Assembly (NCBI GenBank): GCA_039795895.1
Contig: JBDKKW010000002.1
Location: 36,109-100,108, forward strand
Source of the DNA: JBBTSQ01 sp039795895
GTDB lineage: Bacteria; Patescibacteriota; Minisyncoccia; Phycocordibacterales; JBAYGS01
Reading direction: 5' to 3'
Length of the DNA: 64,000 nt
The notes under the pieces: generated by a model
What the model saw: only the letters and a program-made list of their open reading frames with translations
What the model was told of the DNA's origin: nothing
Database searches by the model: none
Translations under genes and position numbers: made by a program
Shown: in pieces, positions 31,739-39,559 of the stretch
Layout: each line of letters starts with the position of its first letter
Numbering within the stretch: position 1 is the stretch's first letter

Positions 31739-32560
31739 ATGAAATCAGTGATCCGAACCCTCCTCGTCCTCATCGCCTACACCCTTTTTACTTTGAGTAA
31801 ACAGGAGTGTTATGCTCAACCCGTGCCTCCCATCGACAGCTACTCTGGGGTTTCGTATCCCCTCAGTACCAGTGAATGGTTGTCCACGGACTTACCAGGT
31901 TCGTACTACCCGTGGACCACATCGGCTAATGGTCCCATTAGTGGCAAAACCTACGCAACAAGTGGATACATACCGAACGCATATCAAAACGGACGTTCGC
32001 TTCTGAGGCTAATCCTACCAAATCCTTCACTCAGAGGATATCCAGTTGGCTACGAACTTGATTTTTGGTATTGCATCGGTACTGTAAACCCGGGGAGTAC
32101 ATACACATTCAGCGTGAATGGACTCCAAAAGATGAGCTTTCCAACCACTGACGTCAATTGGCATCATACAAACATAGTTATGACACCCTTTTACGGTGGA
32201 TCACCCACGATTGAGTTCCAGTGGTATGTTGGTCATGGGTCAGGTGTTTATTCGCCATCAATGTCCATCGATGCAGTTAAATTCTATTACTATTTGCCCG
32301 ACCCGGGGGCGAACGACCTCAAAGTCGTGAGCACGAATAGTAATCAAATCTTAATCAGTTGGCCGACGAATACGTATCCAACTTATATGTATGGTGGGTA
32401 TTACGATCTATACTCGAATACCAACAACTTGGCGAAGACTGGGTGGGTCAAGGTGACTAACAATATCACTCTTGGATCCAACGGTTTCGTGACCGCCACG
32501 ATTACAAACTCTGGCTCGGCTCAGAGCGCACTGGTTTATCGGCTTTCCACACAGCCATAG
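31739..32560 (+). CDS. secreted protein with a C-terminal beta domain, 273 aa
   Basis: Start at 31739 (MKSVIRTLLVLIAYTLFTLS), a signal peptide ending near ECYAQP. The body is rich in Tyr, Ser, Gly and Pro, and looks like a beta-sandwich lectin-type domain (FDFWYCIGT-like YELDFWYCIGTVNPGSTYTF). The last 75 residues (ILISWPTNTYPTYMYGGYYD, LYSNTNNLAKTGWVKVTNN) resemble a small beta module I know mainly from Verrucomicrobia and Planctomycetes secreted proteins. This suggests transfer. Function unknown, perhaps glycan or surface binding. Confidence 0.6.
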   Translation: MKSVIRTLLVLIAYTLFTLSKQECYAQPVPPIDSYSGVSYPLSTSEWLSTDLPGSYYPWTTSANGPISGKTYATSGYIPNAYQNGRSLLRLILPNPSLRGYPVGYELDFWYCIGTVNPGSTYTFSVNGLQKMSFPTTDVNWHHTNIVMTPFYGGSPTIEFQWYVGHGSGVYSPSMSIDAVKFYYYLPDPGANDLKVVSTNSNQILISWPTNTYPTYMYGGYYDLYSNTNNLAKTGWVKVTNNITLGSNGFVTATITNSGSAQSALVYRLSTQP

Positions 32561-32571
32561 TAAATTTATGC

Positions 32572-32604
32572 AACCGTACAAACACTGTTTGTGCGGTTTT
32601 TATA
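32572..32604 (+). terminator. rho-independent terminator
   Basis: AACCGTACAAACA / TGTTTGTGCGGTT (one G-T pair) with a T-rich end. Confidence 0.8.
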
Positions 32605-32626
32605 TACCTCATGCTAGAATTATATT

Positions 32627-33196
32627 ATGAAAGAAATTCTTGCTGTCGTTGCATCAATCATTGCCATTTTTGGAAACATTCCTTATTTGAAAGATGTTAT
32701 TTCCAAAAGAGTACAGCCCCATCCGTACACATGGTTCGTCTGGACACTCGTCTCGGCCATCGCCTTTTTTGGTCAACTTGCAAAGGGGGCTGGTATCGGA
32801 GCACTCCCCACGGCGTCAGCCGAACTATTTACTGTCATTATTTTTTTCTTTTCTCTTCGATATGGATTTAAACACATCAACAGAACAGATACATATTTTT
32901 TGATTATCGCACTACTCAGTCTCATCCCATGGATACTCACCAAAGATCCCACTTTCTCGGTGGTAATTGTGGTCGGAATTGATCTTATTGCCTTTATCCC
33001 AACTCTTCGAAAGACTTGGCTAATTCCACATTCAGAGACACCGACACTCTACCGTATGAATGTTCTGAGACACATCCTTACATTGTTTTCTTTGCAGGCA
33101 TACAATATTGCCACCACCATACACTCAATCGCAATGATCATCACCAACACTCTCATGACCAGCATCATTACTCTCAAAAAGCCAAAAAAGATTTAG
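32627..33196 (+). CDS. PQ-loop/SWEET-like multi-pass membrane protein, 189 aa
   Basis: About six membrane segments. The start AVVASIIAIFGNIPYLKDVI and then PHPYTWFVWTLVSAIAFFGQ resemble a PQ-loop repeat, where a Pro-containing turn precedes a Trp-rich segment; a weaker second half (IDLIAFIPTLRKTWLIPHSE) looks like the other repeat. Such proteins move sugars or other small solutes; substrate unknown. TAGAAT after TGC ends 6 nt before the ATG, so the mRNA is probably leaderless. Confidence 0.55.
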   Translation: MKEILAVVASIIAIFGNIPYLKDVISKRVQPHPYTWFVWTLVSAIAFFGQLAKGAGIGALPTASAELFTVIIFFFSLRYGFKHINRTDTYFLIIALLSLIPWILTKDPTFSVVIVVGIDLIAFIPTLRKTWLIPHSETPTLYRMNVLRHILTLFSLQAYNIATTIHSIAMIITNTLMTSIITLKKPKKI

Positions 33197-33220
33197 CCGA
33201 CTATAACGAACCAGAAGAAA

Positions 33221-33258
33221 AAGCCCGACTTGGGATTACTATCCCAAGTCGGGCTTTT
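33221..33258. terminator. strong bidirectional terminator
   Basis: AAAAGCCCGACTTGGGAT / ATCCCAAGTCGGGCTTTT between convergent genes. Its loop-side sequence is close to the one at 30811-30852. Confidence 0.9.
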
Positions 33259-33260
33259 GA

Positions 33261-33830
33261 CTACCCTACCACCCGTTTCAAAATCTCCTCTCTCCCCTCT
33301 TTGGTTTTTGCAGAACACACAATCATGTCGACTCCTTCGGGGACTTGTAGAGCAATGCGTTTGATTTGCTCGTGTCGCTCGCGCTGATTGAGTTTGTCTG
33401 ATTTATTGAGGACTACCAGAGTATCGTTGTTACTCTCAGAAAGGATCCGGAGCATTTCAAGATCCATGTCGCTTGGACCGACTTTGATATCGAGCACCAG
33501 CACCACCGTCCGATCATACACTTCTTCAAGCAAAAACCACTGGATCATTTTGGCGAGCTGTTCTCGACGATCGAGTGACATCTTGGCAAAACCGTAGCCA
33601 GGAAGATCGACAAAATAAAACGAGTTGTTTACCAAGAAGAAATTGATTTCTTGGGTCTTGCCCGGAGTTTTGCCTGAGCGTACCAAATCGGTGCGATTGA
33701 GTAAGCAATTCATCAAGCTGGACTTACCCGCATTTGAACGGCCTACAAAAGCCACCTGACGCTTTCGCTCAGTAATGATCGGGTCCGTCCCGCGGATACT
33801 CTTGGTGAATTCAGCAGTCTTAATTTCCAT
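33261..33830 (-). CDS. engB: ribosome-biogenesis GTPase EngB (YsxC/YihA)
   Basis: 189 aa from the Met at 33830; the frame is open 10 codons further, but this start matches family length. GTPase motifs: G1 GRSNAGKSS, G3 DLPGYGFA, G4 LNKSDKLN, G5 CSAKTKEG; the switch region reads SGKTPGKTQEINFF. EngB aids late assembly of the large ribosomal subunit. The gene ends exactly next to the bidirectional hairpin. Confidence 0.95.
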   Translation of the reverse strand: MEIKTAEFTKSIRGTDPIITERKRQVAFVGRSNAGKSSLMNCLLNRTDLVRSGKTPGKTQEINFFLVNNSFYFVDLPGYGFAKMSLDRREQLAKMIQWFLLEEVYDRTVVLVLDIKVGPSDMDLEMLRILSESNNDTLVVLNKSDKLNQRERHEQIKRIALQVPEGVDMIVCSAKTKEGREEILKRVVG

Positions 33831-33979
33831 ATCAAACCATCGTATAGGAAAGTGTGTCATTTGTCATTAGACAACACCAAGAAATCCTACCTAAACCCAA
33901 AACCAAAGTCTTGCTTTTTTATATAAAATCAGTAGATTGCATAGTGGAAACATGGTTCATTCTCAAATGCACAAGTCCT

Positions 33980-34279
33980 ATGGAAACTCATCCTCACTGC
34001 AAACCCGGTGAAATCTTCATTGGCTACCACAGCCATTCACTCATGCGTGCAAGCGTCCTCCCAGGGATACGCCAACGCACGGAATCCGGCGAAAACGTCC
34101 CGATGTGTGGGGCATCCGACAGCAACTACTCACACAAACTGGCAACCTTCGCACCGATCGGGATCGTCCGCGAACTCCAAGAGCGAGCTCTCGAAGCTGG
34201 CGGCTCCTTGTTTGATACTGATGCCATTACCGATCCGAGTACGATTGCAGCCAACAATCTACTGAAGAAACTGAAGTGA
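33980..34279 (+). CDS. hypothetical protein, 99 aa
   Basis: Start at 33980 (METHPHCKPGEIFIGYHSHS) is the first Met of the compact part; no good ribosome-binding site is visible. Soluble, with His and Cys in the first 45 residues and a helical end (VRELQERALEAGGSLF). No family recognised. It has its own strong terminator. Confidence 0.45.
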   Translation: METHPHCKPGEIFIGYHSHSLMRASVLPGIRQRTESGENVPMCGASDSNYSHKLATFAPIGIVRELQERALEAGGSLFDTDAITDPSTIAANNLLKKLK

Positions 34280-34294
34280 TCTGTCTTGGCTTTT

Positions 34295-34330
34295 GCCCCG
34301 CGCCTTTTCCGAAAGGCGCGGGGCTTCTTC
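34295..34330 (+). terminator. rho-independent terminator
   Basis: GCCCCGCGCCTTT / AAAGGCGCGGGGC, 13-bp stem, T-rich end. Confidence 0.9.
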
Positions 34331-34376
34331 TTTTCCATACTTTATACTTCACACTTTTTCCTATATACTTTCCGCT

Positions 34377-34982
34377 ATGCCTCTCATCAACCCCGGCTTC
34401 GGTCAAAAAAGACAGTCGAGCGACAAATCTCGCATCCCTCCAGGCCAATACGAGACTCGCGACTTTCCCGTCCTCTCCCTCGGTCCCACTCCACATATCG
34501 CACTCGAACATTTTATGCTTCGTGTCACTGGTTTGGTAGAAAAACCTCAAAAATGGAATTGGAACGAGCTGGTGAAATTACCTCACGAAGATATTGTCAG
34601 AGACATCCACTGCGTCACCAAATGGAGCAAACTCGACTCACGCTGGAGTGGCGTATCACTCGACTATATTATGCAAGTAGCTGGCGTCTCTCCCGATGCT
34701 AATTTCCTGATTGCTCACAGCGATGACGGCTACACCACAAACATCCCGCTCGACGATATTCGCGGTGGCAAGGCGTGGGTAGCCACCTCCTACGACGACA
34801 GCGCTATCCCCGACGAGCATGGCGGTCCGGTCCGTCTCATCATTCCCCACCTCTACTTTTGGAAAAGTGCTAAGTGGCTTTCCAAGCTCGAATTCGTGGC
34901 CGATGATGCACCTGGATTCTGGGAAGTTCGTGGCTACCACAATCACGGTGACCCTTGGAAAGAAGAGCGCTACTCTGAGTAA
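34377..34982 (+). CDS. sulfite oxidase-type molybdopterin-dependent oxidoreductase
   Basis: 201 aa. Core motifs of the SUOX/YedY molybdenum fold: LRVTGLVEKPQKW, then IHCVTKWSKLDSRWSGVSL with the molybdenum-ligating Cys, LIAHSDDGYTTNIPLDD, GPVRLIIPHLYFWKSAKW and GFWEVRGYHNHGDPW. No signal peptide, so it is probably cytoplasmic. It needs a molybdopterin cofactor, but no synthesis genes lie here. A flavin reductase of the kind often paired with this family lies 2 kb downstream. TATACT ends 7 nt before the ATG, so the mRNA is probably leaderless. Confidence 0.85.
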   Translation: MPLINPGFGQKRQSSDKSRIPPGQYETRDFPVLSLGPTPHIALEHFMLRVTGLVEKPQKWNWNELVKLPHEDIVRDIHCVTKWSKLDSRWSGVSLDYIMQVAGVSPDANFLIAHSDDGYTTNIPLDDIRGGKAWVATSYDDSAIPDEHGGPVRLIIPHLYFWKSAKWLSKLEFVADDAPGFWEVRGYHNHGDPWKEERYSE

Positions 34983-35043
34983 TTTTGCATCCAAGAGTTT
35001 ACTGTAGTAGACTGGGTGACAGAATCGCAACCCGCTCTTTATT

Positions 35044-35256
35044 ATGAATGAATCCCGATTTGAATGCCCAGATTGTGCAGTTCAATACGACGTCTTCGTA
35101 CACCCCGCACTAGTCGGACAAAGTCCGGAAACCATAGCGTTTGACCGCGAAGTCGATGAAAAGCTCGCAGGTATGTTGCTCCAACATTACCTACACGAGA
35201 AAGCCCGAGCAAAACAGCAAGAGCCTTTTCGTGCAAAAAGACAGGCAAAAAAGTAA
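35044..35256 (+). CDS. small protein with one CPDC motif, 70 aa
   Basis: Starts MNESRFECPDCAVQYDVFV, half of a zinc ribbon; the rest is helical and basic (LQHYLHEKARAKQQEPFRAK). Two such chains could share a metal, which is inference. No family recognised. Terminator follows. Confidence 0.5.
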   Translation: MNESRFECPDCAVQYDVFVHPALVGQSPETIAFDREVDEKLAGMLLQHYLHEKARAKQQEPFRAKRQAKK

Positions 35257-35266
35257 GCGAAACCCG

Positions 35267-35292
35267 AACAGAGCCCCTGCTCTGTTTTTTGT
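35267..35292 (+). terminator. rho-independent terminator
   Basis: AACAGAGC / GCTCTGTT around CCCT, with T6. Confidence 0.85.
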
Positions 35293-35351
35293 TGCATTAA
35301 GCAAAGACTGTGGTAATATAAAAAACGGAACAGCACACAGAAAGAAAACCT

Positions 35352-35621
35352 ATGGAACAGCCCCAAAAGCAGTGGCCTCCCGTCCCCGGAATTCAACAGA
35401 TTCCCGATGGCAAGCGACCCGTCACCCTCCAAACCAACCAAGCCATCGGCCTCAGCGACAAGCTTGCCAAAGCGATTCACAAGGCGATGGAGGAGTTTCG
35501 TGAGCAGGAAAAAGGCACGACTCGAGTCCGTGATCCGCTCTCAACCCGCATCAAGAGCTTCCGCGGTTGGCGGACCAAAGAGGAATTTGATCTCGTCCAC
35601 GCCGGCATTGCTGGCGCATAG
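35352..35621 (+). CDS. hypothetical protein, 89 aa
   Basis: Starts after AGAAAG. Pro/Gln-rich first third (MEQPQKQWPPVPGIQQIPDG), then a charged helix (LSDKLAKAIHKAMEEFREQE) and RIKSFRGWRTKEEFD. No family recognised. Single-gene unit with terminator. Confidence 0.5.
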   Translation: MEQPQKQWPPVPGIQQIPDGKRPVTLQTNQAIGLSDKLAKAIHKAMEEFREQEKGTTRVRDPLSTRIKSFRGWRTKEEFDLVHAGIAGA

Positions 35622-35637
35622 CTCCCTCCCCCACACA

Positions 35638-35665
35638 GCAGAGCGCATCCCGCTCTGCTTTTTTA
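35638..35665 (+). terminator. rho-independent terminator
   Basis: GCAGAGCG / CGCTCTGC around CATCC, with T6. Confidence 0.85.
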
Positions 35666-35695
35666 TTTCCACAGACACTATGTTAAGATAAAAAT

Positions 35696-36250
35696 ATGAA
35701 ATTCTACACTATTCGCCACGGACTCACTGAACTCAATAAAAAAGGAATTATTAATGGACAAATAGATGAGGAACTCTCTGTAGAAGGAATGCAACAAGCA
35801 AAAGAAAGTATCGCTCTTTTACCTAAGAACCTAAAACGTATCTACTCCTCCTCTCTCAATCGAGCAAAACAAACCGCTGACATTATCAATATGAAATTGA
35901 ATCTCCCCATCTCCTATCATGATGAGTTGCGCGAAGTGCACCTGGGCCAACTAGCAGGCAAAGCCTGGAGTACGATCAAATCAAGTGAGGAGTTGCGAGA
36001 AAAACACCTATCGGTTCAATACGACTATCGAGCTGTTGGAGGCGAATCTGCTCAAGATGTACAAAACAGAGTCATACAATTCCTCAAAGGTATTGCCCAT
36101 AAACACACCGACAACGAAGCACTCATAGTCACTCACGGCGGTGTAATCCGAATCCTCCATTTACTGGAGCACGGCGAACTACTCAAAGATGTCAGCAATG
36201 CTTCAGTACACACTTTTGATACAACCAAGATACTCGGCAATATACTGTGA
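35696..36250 (+). CDS. histidine phosphatase family protein (phosphoglycerate mutase-like)
   Basis: 184 aa. The RHG active site lies at the start (FYTIRHGLTELNKKGIINGQ); SSSLNRAKQTADII carries the second Arg, LREVHLGQLAGKAW the Glu, and LIVTHGGVIRILH the second catalytic His. The enzyme removes phosphate via a phosphohistidine; substrate unknown (alpha-ribazole phosphatase-like or a general phosphatase). TAAGAT ends 6 nt before the ATG, so the mRNA is probably leaderless. Confidence 0.9.
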   Translation: MKFYTIRHGLTELNKKGIINGQIDEELSVEGMQQAKESIALLPKNLKRIYSSSLNRAKQTADIINMKLNLPISYHDELREVHLGQLAGKAWSTIKSSEELREKHLSVQYDYRAVGGESAQDVQNRVIQFLKGIAHKHTDNEALIVTHGGVIRILHLLEHGELLKDVSNASVHTFDTTKILGNIL

Positions 36251-36288
36251 TACACTTATACCCTAGATTATTCACTTATCACACCCCT

Positions 36289-36903
36289 ATGTCATTTCTA
36301 CAAAATCTGTCTTGGCGCTATGCTACCAAAAAGTTTGATACGACTAAAAAAGTAAGTCCTACTGACCTCGCAAAAATCAAAGAAGCGATTCGCATGGCAC
36401 CATCTTCGTACGGACTTCAGCCGTACCATATTGTCGAAGTCACTGATGTCGCCACCAGAAAAGCTTTGCGTGCTTCTGCATGGGACCAAGCACAAATCAC
36501 CGACGCATCACATCTGTTTGTTTTCTGTGCTCGAGCCGATGTGTCGACTCGTATTGGAGAACTCATCGACCTTTCTTCAGGCGGTTCCGCTGAAATCAAG
36601 AAAGGTCTCGATGGATACAAAGCGATGATGGAAGGCGCAGTCAACAGCAAAGGTGCGGGACTACTCGAATGGTCTGCTCGACAAGCATACATCGCGCTCG
36701 GCTTTGGACTCGCTTCATGTGCAGAGCTTACGATCGACGCGTGCCCAATGGAAGGTTTTGACCCGGAAGCGTTCAAGAAGACACTCGCACTCCCCGCTCA
36801 CATCACCCCTTTTGCTTGTATGGCGATCGGCTATCGAGATGCAAGTGACACCATTCGACCAAAAGTCCGTTTTCCTGAAAACGACCTCTTCTCAAAGAAA
36901 TAA
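36289..36903 (+). CDS. nitroreductase family NAD(P)H-dependent flavin oxidoreductase
   Basis: 204 aa from the ATG at 36289, which fits the family start (MSFLQNLSWRYATKKFDTTK). FMN-binding features: RYATKKFD with Arg/Lys, RMAPSSYGLQPYHIVEV, and C-terminal MAIGYRDASD. Closest in style to NfsB. It reduces nitro compounds or quinones with FMN. It lies 1 nt before the flavin reductase gene, so the two are coupled. Confidence 0.9.
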   Translation: MSFLQNLSWRYATKKFDTTKKVSPTDLAKIKEAIRMAPSSYGLQPYHIVEVTDVATRKALRASAWDQAQITDASHLFVFCARADVSTRIGELIDLSSGGSAEIKKGLDGYKAMMEGAVNSKGAGLLEWSARQAYIALGFGLASCAELTIDACPMEGFDPEAFKKTLALPAHITPFACMAIGYRDASDTIRPKVRFPENDLFSKK

Positions 36904-36904
36904 C

Positions 36905-37642
36905 ATGTCCTCTTGGCTCATTGGCACGTTAGTCTCATCAAAAATGGTAGCGGAGAATGTAAAATCTCTGACTTTTGAAGTGCCGAAATGGCCGGGACAC
37001 AAAACGGGACAACACTGTGATATTCGATTGACCGCAGAAAACGGCTACCAAGCACAGAGAAGCTACTCCATCGCCAATGCACCGGAAGCAGGCTCTACCA
37101 AAGTCGAATTTGGTGTACAGATTTTAGAAAATGGTGAAGTCTCTCCGTATCTCTTTGCGCTCGCGGTTGGTGACCAGATCGAAATCAAAGGACCGCTCGG
37201 TGGACATTTCATCTGGAGTACCGAAATGCCCGGACCACTCGTGCTCATCGCCGGAGGATCAGGTATTGTTCCTTTGATGGCAATGCTTCGAGAACATATC
37301 GATCACGCAAAAACACCAGAAGAATCAAAACGCGAAGTAGCACTTCTGGTCAGTGCTCGTACCCAAGAAAAGATTCCTTACTACACCGAGCTTGAATACT
37401 ACAAAGAACGACACACGAATCTTAAAATTTTATACACCGTAACCGAAAGTGTTCCAAAAGACTGGACTGGCTTTACCCGCAGGGTCGACAAAGCAATGCT
37501 CACCGAGATCACCTCTGGACTCGTAGACAAAATGCCAATGACCTACGTCTGTGGCCCCACTGGCTTTGTCGAAGCCGTAGCGAACACGCTTGTTGAGATT
37601 AGGATGAATCCACACTCAATAAAGACTGAGCGATTTGGGTAA
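36905..37642 (+). CDS. ferredoxin-NADP reductase-like FAD/NAD(P) oxidoreductase
   Basis: 245 aa from the ATG at 36905. FAD domain: GQHCDIRLTAENGYQAQRSY, then SIANAPE, the R-x-Y-S-x-x-x motif; GDQIEIKGPLGGHF. NAD(P) domain: LVLIAGGSGIVPLMAML and MTYVCGPTGFVEAVANTL. Relatives often sit next to sulfite oxidase-type molybdoenzymes and pass electrons to or from them; here such a gene lies 1.9 kb upstream. It is translated directly after the nitroreductase. Confidence 0.85.
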   Translation: MSSWLIGTLVSSKMVAENVKSLTFEVPKWPGHKTGQHCDIRLTAENGYQAQRSYSIANAPEAGSTKVEFGVQILENGEVSPYLFALAVGDQIEIKGPLGGHFIWSTEMPGPLVLIAGGSGIVPLMAMLREHIDHAKTPEESKREVALLVSARTQEKIPYYTELEYYKERHTNLKILYTVTESVPKDWTGFTRRVDKAMLTEITSGLVDKMPMTYVCGPTGFVEAVANTLVEIRMNPHSIKTERFG

Positions 37643-37720
37643 ATTGACTCGATGAATCAAGTGTGATAAAAATGTATCAGAAATTGTTCGCCACACAACA
37701 CAAAAAAGAAAGGTCTTTCT

Positions 37721-37909
37721 ATGAATCAAACCACAAAACCCTGTGGAACCTGCCACAGCCACTGTCCTGAATGCAATGGAAGCGGCAAATCAGATGCACA
37801 CACCATCTCTCACCCCAAGTGTCCCAAGAGGTGTGGTGGAACAATGTTCCCTGTCGGCCATCAACCGGGCGCGCCCCTCAAGTGCGGAACCTGCGGGCAC
37901 ACCACCTGA
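37721..37909 (+). CDS. small zinc-ribbon protein, 62 aa
   Basis: Start fixed by AGAAAGG 7 nt upstream. Eight Cys in CxxC-type pairs (PCGTCHSHCPECNGSGKS, HPKCPKRCGGTMF, LKCGTCGHTT); CxxCxGxG recalls the DnaJ zinc module. Probably binds one or two zinc ions. Single-gene unit with promoter (TTGACT-17-TAAAAA) and terminator. Confidence 0.6.
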   Translation: MNQTTKPCGTCHSHCPECNGSGKSDAHTISHPKCPKRCGGTMFPVGHQPGAPLKCGTCGHTT

Positions 37910-37918
37910 TCCAACCAA

Positions 37919-37946
37919 ACCAGTAGTCGCTACTACTGGTTTTTCT
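37919..37946 (+). terminator. rho-independent terminator
   Basis: AACCAGTAGT / ACTACTGGTT around CGCT, then TTTCT. Confidence 0.85.
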
Positions 37947-37997
37947 ATGTGTTACACTATTTGACTCAAGTATTAAAAAATGCTAATATATCCCCGT

Positions 37998-38135
37998 ATG
38001 CAACATACACAAACACAAATGAATATTCGTCCAAAGGCCTATGCTTATGGCGCTTTTGGCGTGTCTCTCAAAGATTGGACCAACAATTTTTGTTCATTCG
38101 TGATGTGTGTAAATCCCTCTATTGCAAACCAGTAA
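37998..38135 (+). CDS. possible 45-aa protein
   Basis: ATG at 37998, then QHTQTQMNIRPKAYAYGAFG and VSLKDWTNNFCSFVMC to TAA. A hairpin terminator follows 26 nt later and a TGCTAATAT box lies just upstream, which together suggest a short expressed unit. No clear ribosome-binding site. Confidence 0.35.
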   Translation: MQHTQTQMNIRPKAYAYGAFGVSLKDWTNNFCSFVMCVNPSIANQ

Positions 38136-38161
38136 CCACTCGTTTCAATACTATTTAGACC

Positions 38162-38194
38162 AATCCCGACTGAACGAAAGTCGGGATTTTCTAT
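38162..38194 (+). terminator. rho-independent terminator
   Basis: AATCCCGACT / AGTCGGGATT with a 7-nt loop and a T-rich end. Confidence 0.8.
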
Positions 38195-38260
38195 TCCGCG
38201 TTCAGTGTAGTGTGTGAGTAAACCTCACCGCTACGTAGTTCCTTACAACCAAATACACTT

Positions 38261-39478
38261 ATGAAAACATTGTCCCCAAAACATATTGGCCGACTCTATC
38301 TCGGACTCGAAGGTGTCGCCGAATTTTGTGGCGGTTCATTTCATGGAGCGGTCTATATGGACTTCCTGATGAACAACCTCCACGACTATTTCTTGGCCAA
38401 CGCGGTGAATGTCGTCTTTTTTCTGACACTCTTTGTGGCAGAAATTCCGACCGGCGCCTACGCAGACACCTTTGGTCGCAAAGCTTCCTACGTGCTTGCC
38501 AGCCTTTTGTGGTCGCTCGGCCTCGTCATCTACGGGCTATCGCACACCTTTCTTGGATTTGCGGTTGCTGAATGTATTTTGGCCATCGGAAGCACTTGCG
38601 TTTCTGGTGCGTTTGAATCGTGGCTCGTCGATAGTCTCAAGCATGCGGGCATGAAAGATGCCGAGCTCGAACAATACAAAGCGCACATCTTCACCCGAGA
38701 AAATACGGTCAACGTATGCGCTGGTATCTTGGGAAGTATTGTTGGTGCGTGGGTCTATAGTCTTTATCCAGCTGGATGCTGGATTGTCAGTGGCACCCTG
38801 ATGCTCGGTCACGCGATGCTTACAAAATATCTTCTCTCTGAGGACTATTTTGTAAAAAAGACGCACACGCTTCGTGTTCATGCGACAGAAATGTGGCAGA
38901 AGACGCAAACCGGTATTCACTTCGCTCTGACCGAACCTTCCATCAAGATCATGGCCCTGCTGGCAATGATTCAATCCTTCGCTTGCATGGGTCTCAATAT
39001 GCTCTGGCAACCGTTCTTCAAAGAACACATGTCAGTATTTTGGCTCGGTGGATTATTGAGTATGTGGATGATTTGCGGTGCGATCGGAGCAGAAATTGCC
39101 AATCGATATGCGAATATCACACAACCGATACAACTACTAAAAAAATCGTTGATGTGGTCTGGAATGCTGGTTGTGGCGAGTGCCCTGTGCCCATTCCCCG
39201 GTTCACTGATTCTGTTTACACTCAGTCAGATTCCGCGTGGAGTACTCAATCCTATTTTTAGGACTACCCTCCATAGCGTGATCACTGATTCGGATACTCG
39301 GGCCACCACCGCTTCATGCGCCAAGATGGCACACCATATTGGTGGAGCACTTGGACTGCTTTTGTCTGGACTGTCCGCAAAATACACGAGCATCTCGAGC
39401 ACGTGGATTTGGTGCGGTATGTCACTCACCATCGGCGCTTGGTGGCTCTGCAATCGGTATCAAAGAGAACATAGGTAG
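38261..39478 (+). CDS. MFS transporter
   Basis: 405 aa with about 12 membrane segments. The loop 2-3 motif A is present (GAYADTFGRKASYVLASLLW), preceded by VNVVFFLTLFVAEIPT, a pattern seen in the MFS group with T-x-x-x-A-D-x-x-G-R-K. A C-terminal half with GLLLSGLSAKYTSISSTWIW fits too. Probably an exporter; substrate unknown. It has a private terminator. Confidence 0.85.
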   Translation: MKTLSPKHIGRLYLGLEGVAEFCGGSFHGAVYMDFLMNNLHDYFLANAVNVVFFLTLFVAEIPTGAYADTFGRKASYVLASLLWSLGLVIYGLSHTFLGFAVAECILAIGSTCVSGAFESWLVDSLKHAGMKDAELEQYKAHIFTRENTVNVCAGILGSIVGAWVYSLYPAGCWIVSGTLMLGHAMLTKYLLSEDYFVKKTHTLRVHATEMWQKTQTGIHFALTEPSIKIMALLAMIQSFACMGLNMLWQPFFKEHMSVFWLGGLLSMWMICGAIGAEIANRYANITQPIQLLKKSLMWSGMLVVASALCPFPGSLILFTLSQIPRGVLNPIFRTTLHSVITDSDTRATTASCAKMAHHIGGALGLLLSGLSAKYTSISSTWIWCGMSLTIGAWWLCNRYQREHR

Positions 39479-39495
39479 TATTTGATTAGTGACGC

Positions 39496-39532
39496 AACCC
39501 GTCTTGGATCTTTTCCAAGACGGGTTTTCTTT
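39496..39532 (+). terminator. rho-independent terminator
   Basis: AACCCGTCTTGGA / TCCAAGACGGGTT with a T-rich end, 13-bp stem. Confidence 0.9.
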
Positions 39533-39559
39533 TATCAAAAATTAAAGTAGAGTAGACTA

